The notes under the pieces were generated by a model. It had not been told where the DNA came from, did not search any database, and was given only the letters and a program-made list of their open reading frames with translations. DNA of 49,230 nucleotides, taken from IMG/VR virus record IMGVR_UViG_3300031999_000038, positions 1-49,230 of that record; one strand, 5' to 3'. A program made the translations under genes and the position numbers. Shown here piece by piece: positions 13,836 through 21,647 of this stretch; the first letter of the stretch is position 1, and every line of letters begins with the position of its first letter. Origin of the DNA: a virus.

Positions 13836-14942
13836 TCATGGCTTCCACACAAAATCAAAACTATAAGTAACTGATAACCTACGCATAGCTTTTGCTCGGT
13901 CGTTATCGTGAGCAATCTTACCGGCTGGAAGCTTGGCAATATTTTTATTAACTTTTGTTAGCTTCCATAATGGTGACTTAGACCTTGATTTATACATAGG
14001 AATACTAGACGCTTTAGATTTTATCTTATATCCGCGTTGAACCATGATTTTGCTAGTTTCATTTGTAAAGTTAATACCTATCCCAAGACCGCAAAAATCA
14101 GGATGTATAGTCGTTCTATTGGTGAAATAGGTATTCTGATCCCCAATAATATATGCTGCGAAACACGTGAACCCAATTTGTTCTGAGTTATGAAACAAGC
14201 CGAAGGTAAATATTTTCCCACCGGGAAGCCTATCGCTTAAATAATGATACTTGCTAAAACATCTCCACGTATTCCTATCGACTTCTTTAATGTCAAATCG
14301 AAGCCGGTCAGTACGTTCAAACGTACCAACCATGCTCCTTCTATCAATATATTTTTGAGTGTTACAATCAATTATCCAGTCGGGATTTAGCCAGTCAATA
14401 ACGTCATAGTGACAGCTATTAAGAACAACGGTTTTATTGTAACGCCTTGAATGTTTAGCCACGCAATGGCTCATAACCTTCGCTACGGTTCTATCTACTA
14501 CGCTCGTCCATTCGTCAATAACTACCACGTCTGATTTTTTGTTAGACATAGCGATAGCTGCTTCTGCTCTAGCACGTTGACCGTTCGACAGAGTGTGAAC
14601 TGGTCTTATCCAACATGGAACAGATGTTAAGCCTATGCTCATTAGCGCATTTGCACATTCATCATAAGAAAATTGTTTATCGAATTGATCAATTATTGGA
14701 TTAGTTTCGTCTATGTCTAATTCAAAGCAATCTGTTCCAAATATTTTTTTTGCTAGTGTCGTCTTTCCAGAACCACTAGAACCAACTATTAAACCAACAT
14801 TAAACTTAGTATCTAAATCTGCGTTAACTTCCAGATTATGTTTTGATTTTTTAGAAACGTCGATATCTAAACTATCTGCAGCCTTTTGGCATCGGAATGA
14901 TTTGAACACTTCACTTTCAAGATTCACTACATAATTTTGCAT
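13836..14942 (-). CDS. ABC-type ATPase fused to a GNAT (possibly Mom-like) acyltransferase
   Basis: 368 residues, two domains. The N-terminal ATPase (about 1-200) has Walker A GSSGSGKT (54-61), ABC signature LSNGQ (118-122), Walker B VVVIDEW (D143, E144) and a switch histidine in NSCHYD (H178), so it looks complete. There are no membrane segments, so it is not a transporter. The C-terminal domain (about 215-368) reads KYHYLSDRLPGGKIFTFGLF, IGFTCFAAY and HPDFCGLGIG. The last is the acyl-CoA-binding R/Q-x-x-G-x-G motif with C in first place. The KYHYLS...P.GK...FGLF block recalls Mom, the GNAT-fold protein that modifies adenine in phage Mu DNA. It overlaps the ParB-like gene by 16 bases. G+C is strikingly low (19 of 60 at 14341-14400), a sign of recent transfer. 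Confidence 0.75.
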   Translation of the reverse strand: MQNYVVNLESEVFKSFRCQKAADSLDIDVSKKSKHNLEVNADLDTKFNVGLIVGSSGSGKTTLAKKIFGTDCFELDIDETNPIIDQFDKQFSYDECANALMSIGLTSVPCWIRPVHTLSNGQRARAEAAIAMSNKKSDVVVIDEWTSVVDRTVAKVMSHCVAKHSRRYNKTVVLNSCHYDVIDWLNPDWIIDCNTQKYIDRRSMVGTFERTDRLRFDIKEVDRNTWRCFSKYHYLSDRLPGGKIFTFGLFHNSEQIGFTCFAAYIIGDQNTYFTNRTTIHPDFCGLGIGINFTNETSKIMVQRGYKIKSKASSIPMYKSRSKSPLWKLTKVNKNIAKLPAGKIAHDNDRAKAMRRLSVTYSFDFVWKP

Positions 14943-15523
14943 TTTTCGCCTCGCGATTGCATTTCGTTATAAATGTCTTGTTGATGATGTTCATCTCGAC
15001 AATTAATAACAATTAGCCATTCTTCTTTTATATCGATAGTATTATTAGCGTCTTCGTCTACTTTTTTTGTTTCAAAATATTCTTCTACAAAGTCGTCGTA
15101 ATCAATACCGCTTAGACTTGATAGTTCTAGCGCTTCGTCTACCGTTAACTCTGATTTAGAAATATACTCGTATAAGCCCTGTTCCTCTGGCTTACCAAAC
15201 GACGACGCGCCGCCCAGTAGGTCAGCCTGCGCTTCCGCCAGTGTTTCAGCTTCGGTAATGCTCACAGGCAGCGGCGGTATCGTCCAGCCGTCAGACTGCA
15301 TACGCTTTATAGTCCTGTACCTTTGGTGACCGTCGAGAATGTAGTAGCGCTTGTCGCTTGGATTAAGCCAAACGGCGAACGTAAACTTAAAACCGCGCTC
15401 AATTTGTCGGCGCAGCTTCTCATAGTTCTCGGTGTCGAGCGACTTCAGTTCGCCCTGCATTTCGTTCAGGTCAGCGAGCGCTAATACGTCAGCGCCTTTA
15501 CACTTAATTTGTAGCGTAGGCAT
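14927..15523 (-). CDS. ParB/Srx-fold protein paired with the ABC-GNAT fusion
   Basis: 198 residues. ParB-like N-domain with VWLNPSDKRYYILDGHQRY (DGHQRY at 64-69, the usual G-H-x-R core), LPVSITEAETLAEAQADLL, then a helix-turn-helix-like stretch (ELTVDEALELSSLSGIDYDD) and a C-terminal module EEWLIVINCRDEHHQQDIY...KCKIM, a tail also seen on phage ParB-like proteins linked to methyltransferases. There is no ParA, so partition is unlikely; a DNA-guiding or nuclease role in modification is more plausible. Base use changes inside the gene: 35 of 60 G+C at 15241-15300 but 16 of 60 at 15001-15060. Confidence 0.75.
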   Translation of the reverse strand: MPTLQIKCKGADVLALADLNEMQGELKSLDTENYEKLRRQIERGFKFTFAVWLNPSDKRYYILDGHQRYRTIKRMQSDGWTIPPLPVSITEAETLAEAQADLLGGASSFGKPEEQGLYEYISKSELTVDEALELSSLSGIDYDDFVEEYFETKKVDEDANNTIDIKEEWLIVINCRDEHHQQDIYNEMQSRGEKCKIM

Positions 15524-15542
15524 TGCTTTTACTCCGTTATCA

Positions 15543-15561
15543 ATTTACAGTTAGAGTAAAT
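15543..15561. promoter_or_regulatory. inverted repeat, divergent operator candidate
   Basis: ATTTAC-agttaga-GTAAAT, perfect six-base arms. It is centred between the ParB-like gene (minus) and the 15581 gene (plus), so a bound dimer could affect both. Confidence 0.4.
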
Positions 15562-15580
15562 CACACTGCAGGGGCCTACA

Positions 15581-15883
15581 ATGTCTTTAACGCATGCAAT
15601 CTGGCGGCATTCAGTAGATTTACTTGGGGGTAAAACCGTAAACCTTAGCGGAATTAGCTCGCTGACTACTACGCGCATCGCCACGCTATGGACGTATCAC
15701 CACGGGCGGGCGCGCTGGACAGCCGAAATCTGGCTTAAGTCGCTGCTGCTGCTCGGCGCTGCTAAGATAGAAGGCGGCAAGCTTGTTATCGACATTCCAG
15801 AGGGTCTAGAAATACCTGCCGCCGACGACAGAGCGCTTAGGTCGATTGGCGCTAAGGTCGCTGCTACTGCAGATGCTACGTGA
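15581..15883 (+). CDS. hypothetical protein, 100 aa
   Basis: 100 residues, tryptophan-rich N-terminal half (AIWRHSVDLLGGKTVNLSGI, then ATLWTYHHGRARWTAEIWLK) and an acidic/alanine tail. CAGGGG lies 8 bases before the ATG. It is divergent from the ParB/ABC-GNAT pair and could be its regulator or partner, but no family is recognised. Confidence 0.65.
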   Translation: MSLTHAIWRHSVDLLGGKTVNLSGISSLTTTRIATLWTYHHGRARWTAEIWLKSLLLLGAAKIEGGKLVIDIPEGLEIPAADDRALRSIGAKVAATADAT

Positions 15884-16049
15884 TATCAAGATACCAAGGA
15901 CGATTGCACTTATTTTTAGCGCTGTAAGTACCAACATAAAGCTTCCTGCATATGTATTTATAAGCCTATTCTACCACGCGGCGTCGATATGGTACGCTAG
16001 TAGAACACTAATTAAAGGGGTCTGTTATGTCCAAGCTAGACGACGTTAA
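15873..16049 (+). CDS. possible small membrane protein, 58 aa
   Basis: ATG at 15873 overlapping the end of the previous gene. The product has a hydrophobic middle (LPAYVFISLFYHAASIWYA) and basic ends (MLRDIKIPR, VQARRR). It also overlaps the start of the next gene by 23 bases and has no clear ribosome site, so coupling would be needed. It could instead be chance reading through a 143-base gap. Confidence 0.35.
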   Translation: MLRDIKIPRTIALIFSAVSTNIKLPAYVFISLFYHAASIWYASRTLIKGVCYVQARRR

Positions 16050-16230
16050 AGCTAAGTTAGTCCCGCTACTCGACGACGCAAAAAAAGAATCTACACCATT
16101 CTGGCATGCGCTCCGTTACTGCCTTGTCTGGCTTGCCTGGGTCGCCCTCGTTCCTGTCGTGGCCGTTGGCTCATGGTTATCTGAAGCCTCTAAAAAAATT
16201 AAGCCAGAACTACCGCCTAAAGGTGAATAG
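16027..16230 (+). CDS. one-pass membrane protein, 67 aa
   Basis: 67 residues: charged N-terminus (MSKLDDVKAKLVPLLDDAKK), one membrane helix (ALRYCLVWLAWVALVPVVAVG), then a lysine/proline-rich tail. AAAGGGG lies upstream of the ATG. Followed by a hairpin and the convergent lysis module. It could be a lysis-related protein on the opposite strand; no family recognised. Confidence 0.6.
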   Translation: MSKLDDVKAKLVPLLDDAKKESTPFWHALRYCLVWLAWVALVPVVAVGSWLSEASKKIKPELPPKGE

Positions 16231-16241
16231 TCTGGCTTCTG

Positions 16242-16260
16242 CGCTACTCAGGTAGCGTTT
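16242..16260 (+). terminator. hairpin between convergent genes
   Basis: CGCTAC (16242-16247), loop TCAG, GTAGCG (16252-16257), then TTT. A second inverted repeat, AGCCAGA/TCTGGCT, surrounds the end of the plus-strand gene. A weak but plausible terminator before the convergent stop at 16259. Confidence 0.5.
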
Positions 16261-16480
16261 ACTCTTGATTCGGCGGGCGACGCCACAGCGGTACTGTGAG
16301 CAGGTCCCCACATACGTCGATAGCTGAATAAGCACAAATCGCCGTTGGCACTAGAACGCCGAATAGTCCTAAAAAAGCTGCTACTAGAACATCACCTAGT
16401 AGTAGCTCACCTTTCGCCCAGCAGTGCGCCAGGTACGACAGAACGCCCGACAGATACCAGCCTAATACTATCGCTATCAT
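16259..16480 (-). CDS. two-pass membrane protein, holin candidate
   Basis: 73 residues with two hydrophobic stretches (IAIVLGWYLSGVLSYLAHCW, then LVAAFLGLFGVLVPTAICAY) and a short polar tail. Its start overlaps the stop of the secreted transglycosylase-like gene by four bases. It is last in the lysis cassette with the amidase endolysin. Size, topology and place fit a class II holin, but no holin family is recognised. Confidence 0.55.
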   Translation of the reverse strand: MIAIVLGWYLSGVLSYLAHCWAKGELLLGDVLVAAFLGLFGVLVPTAICAYSAIDVCGDLLTVPLWRRPPNQE

Positions 16481-17034
16481 GCTTTAGCCCCCACTAGGTT
16501 AGTCTGACTATCTAGATACTTCTCGAACGCCATAGCTTTACGCATCGCTTTAAGATGGCTCGCTACGTGTCTGTTACCGTACTTTCCGTTGTATGGGTCG
16601 CGCCCAGTTCGTAGGTACAGTTCTGCGCCTTTTGTTCCCTGCCTGTGAGCAAGGGCCAGCAGTTCGTAGTCGGCTAGCTTTTTACCTAGTCCGCGTCGCC
16701 TAACATCTGCTATCCAAGGTTTAACCTGCTCTCTGTAGTAAGCGTCGAATAGCCTATCTTGCTCGGCGCTCATTCTCGCAGTGACTGTAGCCGGTGCCTT
16801 CCTGGACGGAACTACCGACGACCAAGTTACGCCGCATTCACGCTGAAAAAACTTATCCCACGCCTTCATAAACTGGTACTTGCCAGAAGCCGAAGTAACC
16901 TTATTTTTAGCCGAAGGAATATTACGCGATTCGATAAACCCAAGGGCGCGGCGCTGTTTAAAATATTCTGATTCTTGACCTGCGGCGACCGTAGCGCCAA
17001 TGAACAGAGAGAAAATAAACAGAATTATTTTCAA
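16477..17034 (-). CDS. secreted lytic transglycosylase-like protein
   Basis: 185 residues. Signal peptide MKIILFIFSLFIGATVAAG. Then GFIESRNIPSAK...SASGKYQFMKAW: the catalytic glutamate would be E35 in the E-S pattern followed by the GKYQF block, as in phage lysozyme/transglycosylase domains. Basic C-terminal half. It would cut glycan strands of peptidoglycan from the periplasm. Overlaps its neighbours on both sides in the lysis operon. Confidence 0.65.
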   Translation of the reverse strand: MKIILFIFSLFIGATVAAGQESEYFKQRRALGFIESRNIPSAKNKVTSASGKYQFMKAWDKFFQRECGVTWSSVVPSRKAPATVTARMSAEQDRLFDAYYREQVKPWIADVRRRGLGKKLADYELLALAHRQGTKGAELYLRTGRDPYNGKYGNRHVASHLKAMRKAMAFEKYLDSQTNLVGAKA

Positions 17035-17261
17035 GTTTCTACCTCTCGAAACTCGTAGACCATTTTACTCCGCTTAAAATCTGGGAATATTTGGTAAAAG
17101 CTAAACCAAATTTTTTCTAGTTTTACTGGGTGCTGAACCGTAAAACCGTCGCGCCGCCCGCTGTCGGCTGTGGTCTTACTTGAAATCATGTTTACCGATT
17201 GGCCTTCCTTAAAGCGAAAAATCAGAATCACCTTAACATCCTGGTTTTTGGCTGACTTCAT
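17031..17261 (-). CDS. hypothetical protein, 76 aa
   Basis: 76 residues, basic, soluble (VKVILIFRFKEGQSVNMISS, then VKLEKIWFSFYQIFPDFKRS). The start overlaps the end of the amidase gene by 29 bases and the stop overlaps the next start by four. No family recognised; its position suggests a part in lysis control. Confidence 0.6.
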   Translation of the reverse strand: MKSAKNQDVKVILIFRFKEGQSVNMISSKTTADSGRRDGFTVQHPVKLEKIWFSFYQIFPDFKRSKMVYEFREVET

Positions 17262-17832
17262 CGCGTAGTTCCGCCATTAGTTTAGACAGTACGCCGCCAG
17301 GGTCGGCCTTGCGTCCCGCTGGTATCGCCGCTTCGTCGTGTCCACAGATATCCTTGTGACTAATACCTTTAAGAATACACCAACGTAAAAACATCGTAAG
17401 CGAAGCTTCTTGCTGCGGCGTAGCTATATGCCAGTGGTAGAGCGAGTTAGACAGGTTACCTGGCCTTCTGGCTACCTGCGACGCTTGGATAGGCGCGCCC
17501 GTCCACGCTACAAATTCGTCGCCCTTTTTAGCGACAGCGCCCCAGCTAACTAGCGCTACAGCTATGTGCTCGCGGTTAGGGCTGCGGTTATTCCACTTCG
17601 CTACGCCTGCATGCGCTACGCTGTGGCTGAAGTAACAGGTCTGATAAATAGCGCCCGCTCTGTCGATAATAATATGGTAGCCCAGACCTTCGGCGCGCAG
17701 CGCTTTAATAGCGCCCTGAGCGCTACCGTCTGCCGTATAATGCACAGTTACGCCTTTGGGTATCATACGACCAGTAGACATGCTGAGCGGGTCGACAAGG
17801 TGATTTACTGCAGCGTAAAGGTCTGGCACCAT
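17233..17832 (-). CDS. N-acetylmuramoyl-L-alanine amidase endolysin
   Basis: 199 residues. Amidase_2/T7-lysozyme-like zinc amidase: GVTVHYTADG with zinc ligand H31, LGYHIIIDRAGAIYQ, SVAHAGVAKWNNRSPN, and C-terminal ICGHDEAAIPAGRKADPGG with ligands H165 and D177 and K175 nearby. It cleaves the bond between muramic acid and the stem peptide. No signal peptide, so it needs a holin for release. Central enzyme of the lysis module. Confidence 0.93.
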   Translation of the reverse strand: MVPDLYAAVNHLVDPLSMSTGRMIPKGVTVHYTADGSAQGAIKALRAEGLGYHIIIDRAGAIYQTCYFSHSVAHAGVAKWNNRSPNREHIAVALVSWGAVAKKGDEFVAWTGAPIQASQVARRPGNLSNSLYHWHIATPQQEASLTMFLRWCILKGISHKDICGHDEAAIPAGRKADPGGVLSKLMAELRDEVSQKPGC

Positions 17833-17837
17833 ACTGT

Positions 17838-18080
17838 TTACCCTTTCACAGCGGCGGCGATTTCGCGGAATTTTTCGCCAATTAAAAGAACCTTGCCGAT
17901 ATCTAGCTGGCGTAGTTCGCCCTCGATTTTCTCAGCCCCTTCGAGCGCCTTAAAAAGCTGCTCTAGAGCGGGAATAAATTTAGGGATATCTAGGAAGTTT
18001 ACGACGCCGTCGTGTTTAGCGTCTGCGTAACACTTAGCCAGTACTTTAAGCAGGTCTAATACTTCCATAGTCTCTTTCAT
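17838..18080 (-). CDS. hypothetical helical protein, 80 aa
   Basis: 80 residues, amphipathic helices throughout (MEVLDLLKVLAKCYADAKHD, IPALEQLFKALEGAEKIEGE). AAGGA lies before the ATG, and an inner ATG four codons later is also usable. It lies between the endolysin and the membrane/coiled-coil protein, so is part of the lysis operon. No family recognised. Confidence 0.6.
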   Translation of the reverse strand: MKETMEVLDLLKVLAKCYADAKHDGVVNFLDIPKFIPALEQLFKALEGAEKIEGELRQLDIGKVLLIGEKFREIAAAVKG

Positions 18081-18277
18081 TCCGTGGTTCCTTCCAATTG
18101 TTCCAGACGACTAGATAATTCTAGCGTCCGCTTATCTAGCTGTTCGTAGTCTCTCGCTATCTGTCCTATGTCTTCTTGCACAGTCTGCAGAAGACGAATA
18201 AGCAGGTAAAAAATTACTGCTAATACGATAAGGCAGACGCGATCTAACGACGTAAGCCTGCTAGCTCTGTCGTCCAT
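18077..18277 (-). CDS. membrane-anchored coiled-coil protein, spanin-like
   Basis: 66 residues from the ATG at 18277 (GAGGTCCA just upstream; a TTG four codons earlier is less likely). One membrane helix (VCLIVLAVIFYLLIRLL), then a heptad-patterned stretch (TVQEDIGQIARDYEQLDKRT, LELSSRLEQLEG). This is the topology of inner-membrane spanins or small holin-like proteins. First gene after the lysis promoter. Confidence 0.6.
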   Translation of the reverse strand: MDDRASRLTSLDRVCLIVLAVIFYLLIRLLQTVQEDIGQIARDYEQLDKRTLELSSRLEQLEGTTE

Positions 18278-18308
18278 TGGACCTCGCAAGTTTTATGGGG
18301 ATGCAATA

Positions 18309-18314
18309 ATTATA
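18309..18314 (-). promoter_or_regulatory. -10 element for the lysis operon
   Basis: TATAAT on the minus strand, 32 bases before the first lysis gene and just downstream of the fibre-gene terminator. This suggests that lysis genes have their own promoter. No strong -35 seen. Confidence 0.5.
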
Positions 18315-18340
18315 GCGCGAATCTTAGAAGGAAGCTAATC

Positions 18341-18369
18341 GACGAAAAAAGGCGAGCCGTAGCCCGCCT
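18341..18369 (-). terminator. intrinsic terminator ending the structural operon
   Basis: On the minus strand: AGGCGGGC-TACG-GCTCGCCT (one mismatch) followed by TTTTTT, about 20 bases after the tail fibre stop. Confidence 0.85.
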
Positions 18370-18391
18370 GATTTCTATTTTTACTTAGCTA

Positions 18392-20554
18392 TTAAACTAG
18401 AGTTATTTCAGCGTCGACGACTAGGGCGTTAAGCCTAACTAGGCAGGGTTTAAGCGCCGTTATACCTGTGGCGACCGTACCAGTAGCCCACAATTGATTC
18501 CCGTAGCAGTTAGCACTAGAGAGCGCTTTGACCGATAAGTTACGCTGCGCCGCGTTACCAGTTACGCCGTTAGTAAACGCCGCCCATGCTGCGTTCACAG
18601 TGGTACTACGCATAGGCTTTGGTAGCGTCGCGTATATGTCTACGTTAGTATCTGTAGCCTGGGTAATGCCGCTTGCTATGGTGTCTGTGATAGACACGTA
18701 GTAGCGCTGGCATAAGTCTAACTCGACAGCGTAAGGACGTACTTCCATAGCCGTAGCCTTACCGCCGACTTCTAACTGGACGTTAGAAATATCGTAGTAG
18801 GTTACTGTAGTCTGGAAGTTACTAGTATTTAGACTGATAGTAATACCGATGCCGAAGCTACATGCCCCAGCGCTGAACGTAACCGACACTCGCTGCGACG
18901 TAGTATTAGCAGTAGTTACAATTGCACTAAAAAGCGACGTGTTAGTAGCGTAGTTATCTGCAGCCGTTGGCGTATATACGTCTAAGGTTACCCCGCCATT
19001 ACCAGTAGCTATAACGTCGAACGATAGCGTTACAGTTTTATTAACTAAGTCCCACGTATTGAGCGATTCAATGTAAGTACCAAGCTGCAGCGCGGTTAAA
19101 CTAGGAGCGCCCCGTAGTCTAACATTACCGCGTGTCGCAGTAACCGTTGGCGCAGAACCAGTAGCCTTAGCCCACCACCGATCGCACACAAGCTTTTTAG
19201 TTCCGGCGACTAGAGTAGTACCAGCGAAGTTAAAGCGCTGATCTACCGAGAAACTGCCGTTAATAATTCTATTCCTTAGTCCAGGTAGCGGCGCTGTATC
19301 TGTTACCGATAGCGTGTCGGTGTCGAATGTACCTGTAAGAAGCTGCTTAGCAGTACCGTCTGCAGCAGATTTGAAAAATAAATTTGTATTGTCTGGGCAG
19401 TAAATTCTAGCGCCGTCGCTAGGGGCCGTAGGTTGGCTAGACCAGCCTAAATTTAGATTGCTTGACGCAGTTAAAGTCGGTGCCTGAATTAACGTGTCTG
19501 CGTAAATTGTCGGCGCTTGCAGAGTAGTATTAAAATAAGGCGAAATTTTGCTACCTGCGATAGCTGCAGAGTATGAAACGTGAGCGTCTTTAATTCCAAG
19601 GTCAGCGACTTTTAGACCGCTAGCACTAGAAGCTAGCGTAGCCGAAGTAGCGTCGAGTTTTGCGCTAATAGTATTTGAGCTAACGGTAATAGTAGAGTTA
19701 TCGCCAGCGAGAACGCCAGCGCCGCTAAACTGTACCCATATTATCGAACTACTTCCAAGCGTTCCAAACTGATCAGAAGTACAGACCCAGCCAGAATCTT
19801 TAAGAGCGGTTCCCTGCTCGACGAATACAAACGCGCTTGGTATTTCTGTCCAAGCGTTAAAGTCTAGTGCTCTAGTCCACGCGCCAGACGCTACCAGATA
19901 AATTCCGTTATCGAATTGAAAGCCCTGGTTTTTAACTAAGACCCTATCGCCTGCAGATAGCGCTACGCCGTCGACCGTCTGAAGTCCAGAGAGTGTTATA
20001 CCTGCCGTGGTAGCTGCTCTAACCGAACCCTTCGGGTCTAGCCCTTGCGCCACAGTGTCGACGTAAGACTTGGTCGCCGCTTGCAAGTCGCTCGTAGGGT
20101 CAGCCGACAGAGTAAGTGCGCCCGTAAGAGTACCGCCTGATAGTGGTAATTTATCGTCGACTGGGCAGTGATTAATAAACACGTAGAACGTATACGGCCC
20201 GCCAGTCGGCGGCTTAATAGCTACCTTAGTCTGCTCGTATCCTGACACTGCAGCGACTAGCCATAGCGTAGACGAACCTACCTGTAGACCTGCGCTACTG
20301 GTAAAGCTAGTAACTTTGGTCGTTACTGAACCACTGACGGTATAGACAGTTACTCTAACGTCAGCGAACGGAACCTGTAGGTTATGCTCTATTTCTGTGT
20401 AGGTCTGGCCCGCGACGGCAGTATAGGCAAACCAGCGCGATGGCAGGTAGTCTGAAATCTTAGTATAGATCGCTTCGATAGAATTATAGAGCGACGCGCC
20501 GCCGGTCGTGTTTAACGGCGGGTGATCTAATTTAGCCTTACCTACGACTGCCAT
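18392..20554 (-). CDS. tail fibre / receptor-binding protein
   Basis: 720 residues. The N-terminal part (about 1-130) is tail-attachment like. LPLSGGTLTGALTLSADPTS and AATKSYVDTVAQ form a common phage fibre repeat. A beta-rich shaft follows (GVALSAGDRVLVKNQ..., a module seen in many phage fibres). The C-terminal part from about 430 has RNRIINGSFSVDQRF and a jelly-roll-like carbohydrate-binding domain (VTLSFDVIATGNGG..., YDISNVQLEVGG). It is the last gene of the tail operon, the normal place for the host-recognition fibre. AAAGGGG precedes the ATG. Confidence 0.85.
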   Translation of the reverse strand: MAVVGKAKLDHPPLNTTGGASLYNSIEAIYTKISDYLPSRWFAYTAVAGQTYTEIEHNLQVPFADVRVTVYTVSGSVTTKVTSFTSSAGLQVGSSTLWLVAAVSGYEQTKVAIKPPTGGPYTFYVFINHCPVDDKLPLSGGTLTGALTLSADPTSDLQAATKSYVDTVAQGLDPKGSVRAATTAGITLSGLQTVDGVALSAGDRVLVKNQGFQFDNGIYLVASGAWTRALDFNAWTEIPSAFVFVEQGTALKDSGWVCTSDQFGTLGSSSIIWVQFSGAGVLAGDNSTITVSSNTISAKLDATSATLASSASGLKVADLGIKDAHVSYSAAIAGSKISPYFNTTLQAPTIYADTLIQAPTLTASSNLNLGWSSQPTAPSDGARIYCPDNTNLFFKSAADGTAKQLLTGTFDTDTLSVTDTAPLPGLRNRIINGSFSVDQRFNFAGTTLVAGTKKLVCDRWWAKATGSAPTVTATRGNVRLRGAPSLTALQLGTYIESLNTWDLVNKTVTLSFDVIATGNGGVTLDVYTPTAADNYATNTSLFSAIVTTANTTSQRVSVTFSAGACSFGIGITISLNTSNFQTTVTYYDISNVQLEVGGKATAMEVRPYAVELDLCQRYYVSITDTIASGITQATDTNVDIYATLPKPMRSTTVNAAWAAFTNGVTGNAAQRNLSVKALSSANCYGNQLWATGTVATGITALKPCLVRLNALVVDAEITLV

Positions 20555-20565
20555 AACGTGCCCCT

Positions 20566-20955
20566 TTATTTACCGAACGTCGCTAGATTTATCTGCTTAT
20601 CGGCGTCCGAACGATGAGTAACCGCCGCGCTACCGTCAACGTACACACTGCTGCGCTCGCTTCTAGTGACTAGAGTCAGTCCAACTATAGACGATACCGA
20701 CGCAGTAAAGCCAATGGCTGCTGCTACCCATTCGAAATTAACGAAGTCGCTACCTGGACACTCAGCCACGACGCTAATCCGGTCGCTCGCTATGTCCTGT
20801 GCTTCGATTTCGGCGCTAACTAGGTCGCTCTGGTTATTAAAAGCAGCCATATCCGCCGCGTGCTCAGCAGGGCGCGACCACATACCGTACTTGCTCGGAC
20901 GTGCAGCGTAGTTAAACCGCCAGCGCAGGCGTATTTTATCAAAGTTAGCGTTCAT
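20566..20955 (-). CDS. putative minor tail protein, 129 aa
   Basis: 129 residues, begins MNANFDKIRLRWRFNYAARP and has a beta-rich C-terminal half. It lies between the fibre and a tail-tip protein and is probably virion-associated. No family recognised. Confidence 0.6.
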   Translation of the reverse strand: MNANFDKIRLRWRFNYAARPSKYGMWSRPAEHAADMAAFNNQSDLVSAEIEAQDIASDRISVVAECPGSDFVNFEWVAAAIGFTASVSSIVGLTLVTRSERSSVYVDGSAAVTHRSDADKQINLATFGK

Positions 20956-20957
20956 AT

Positions 20958-21647
20958 TTATGCAGTATAGCTATAAATCGTGACGAAATTAAATTGAACC
21001 GTACCGCCGCTAGTCGAACTGGTCGGCATGTAGTAGCGAAGGCGTATCATTGCCTGATCTCCTAGCGTCTGGTCGCCTGCGATCCCAATCTTGCCGGATA
21101 GTGCGCCAGTAGCAGATACCTTTGTATTACCGGATAGGTAAAAACATGCATCGGGATGCAAGGTTATTTCTTTACCAGCTATGCCTAGCTGTTGTGCAGA
21201 GTACGTTTTACCAAAAACGCGCTTTTGGCCGTTCGTTTCTCTCGTAGGTGCAAACTGTCCGGCCTGACTAATGCTATGGCTCATGTCTACATGCAGACCG
21301 CTGCTAAGGCCGTCAGTGTTATTAGCTGTACCGCCCGCATCGGCAGCGCCTGCAGCTACGATAATCGCTAAATCTGCAGCCGGTGTACTAGTACCAGGCC
21401 CGCCGTAGGTTCCAGTGTAGCTGGACACGTAAAAACCGACGTTAGTAATGGGGTCGTAAGCGGCGTTAGAGCGGATATAAAGCAGCTTCGCGCCGCCGTT
21501 ATCAGTCTGAGCGCCCGACAGCGGCGAATAACTTTGGTTAGTCGCCTGCCCTAAGTCTGCGCCCAGTGAACCGCCGCTAAGAGCGTCCGCTACGTCGCCG
21601 TCTGTACGAACCTGACTACTGCTTATGGTCAATGTTACCGCTGCCAT
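20958..21647 (-). CDS. putative minor tail / tip protein, 229 aa
   Basis: 229 residues, beta-rich, serine/glycine/alanine-rich like many virion surface proteins (LTISSSQVRTDGDVADALSG; ends RLRYYMPTSSTSGGTVQFNF). One-base stop-start overlap with the tail hub gene. Location and composition support a tail role; no family recognised. Confidence 0.6.
   Translation of the reverse strand: MAAVTLTISSSQVRTDGDVADALSGGSLGADLGQATNQSYSPLSGAQTDNGGAKLLYIRSNAAYDPITNVGFYVSSYTGTYGGPGTSTPAADLAIIVAAGAADAGGTANNTDGLSSGLHVDMSHSISQAGQFAPTRETNGQKRVFGKTYSAQQLGIAGKEITLHPDACFYLSGNTKVSATGALSGKIGIAGDQTLGDQAMIRLRYYMPTSSTSGGTVQFNFVTIYSYTA

Noticed and set aside
14927-15523. ParB-like gene as a plasmid-type partition system
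   Set aside because: No ParA ATPase or parS-like repeat cluster lies nearby, and its partner is an ABC-GNAT fusion.
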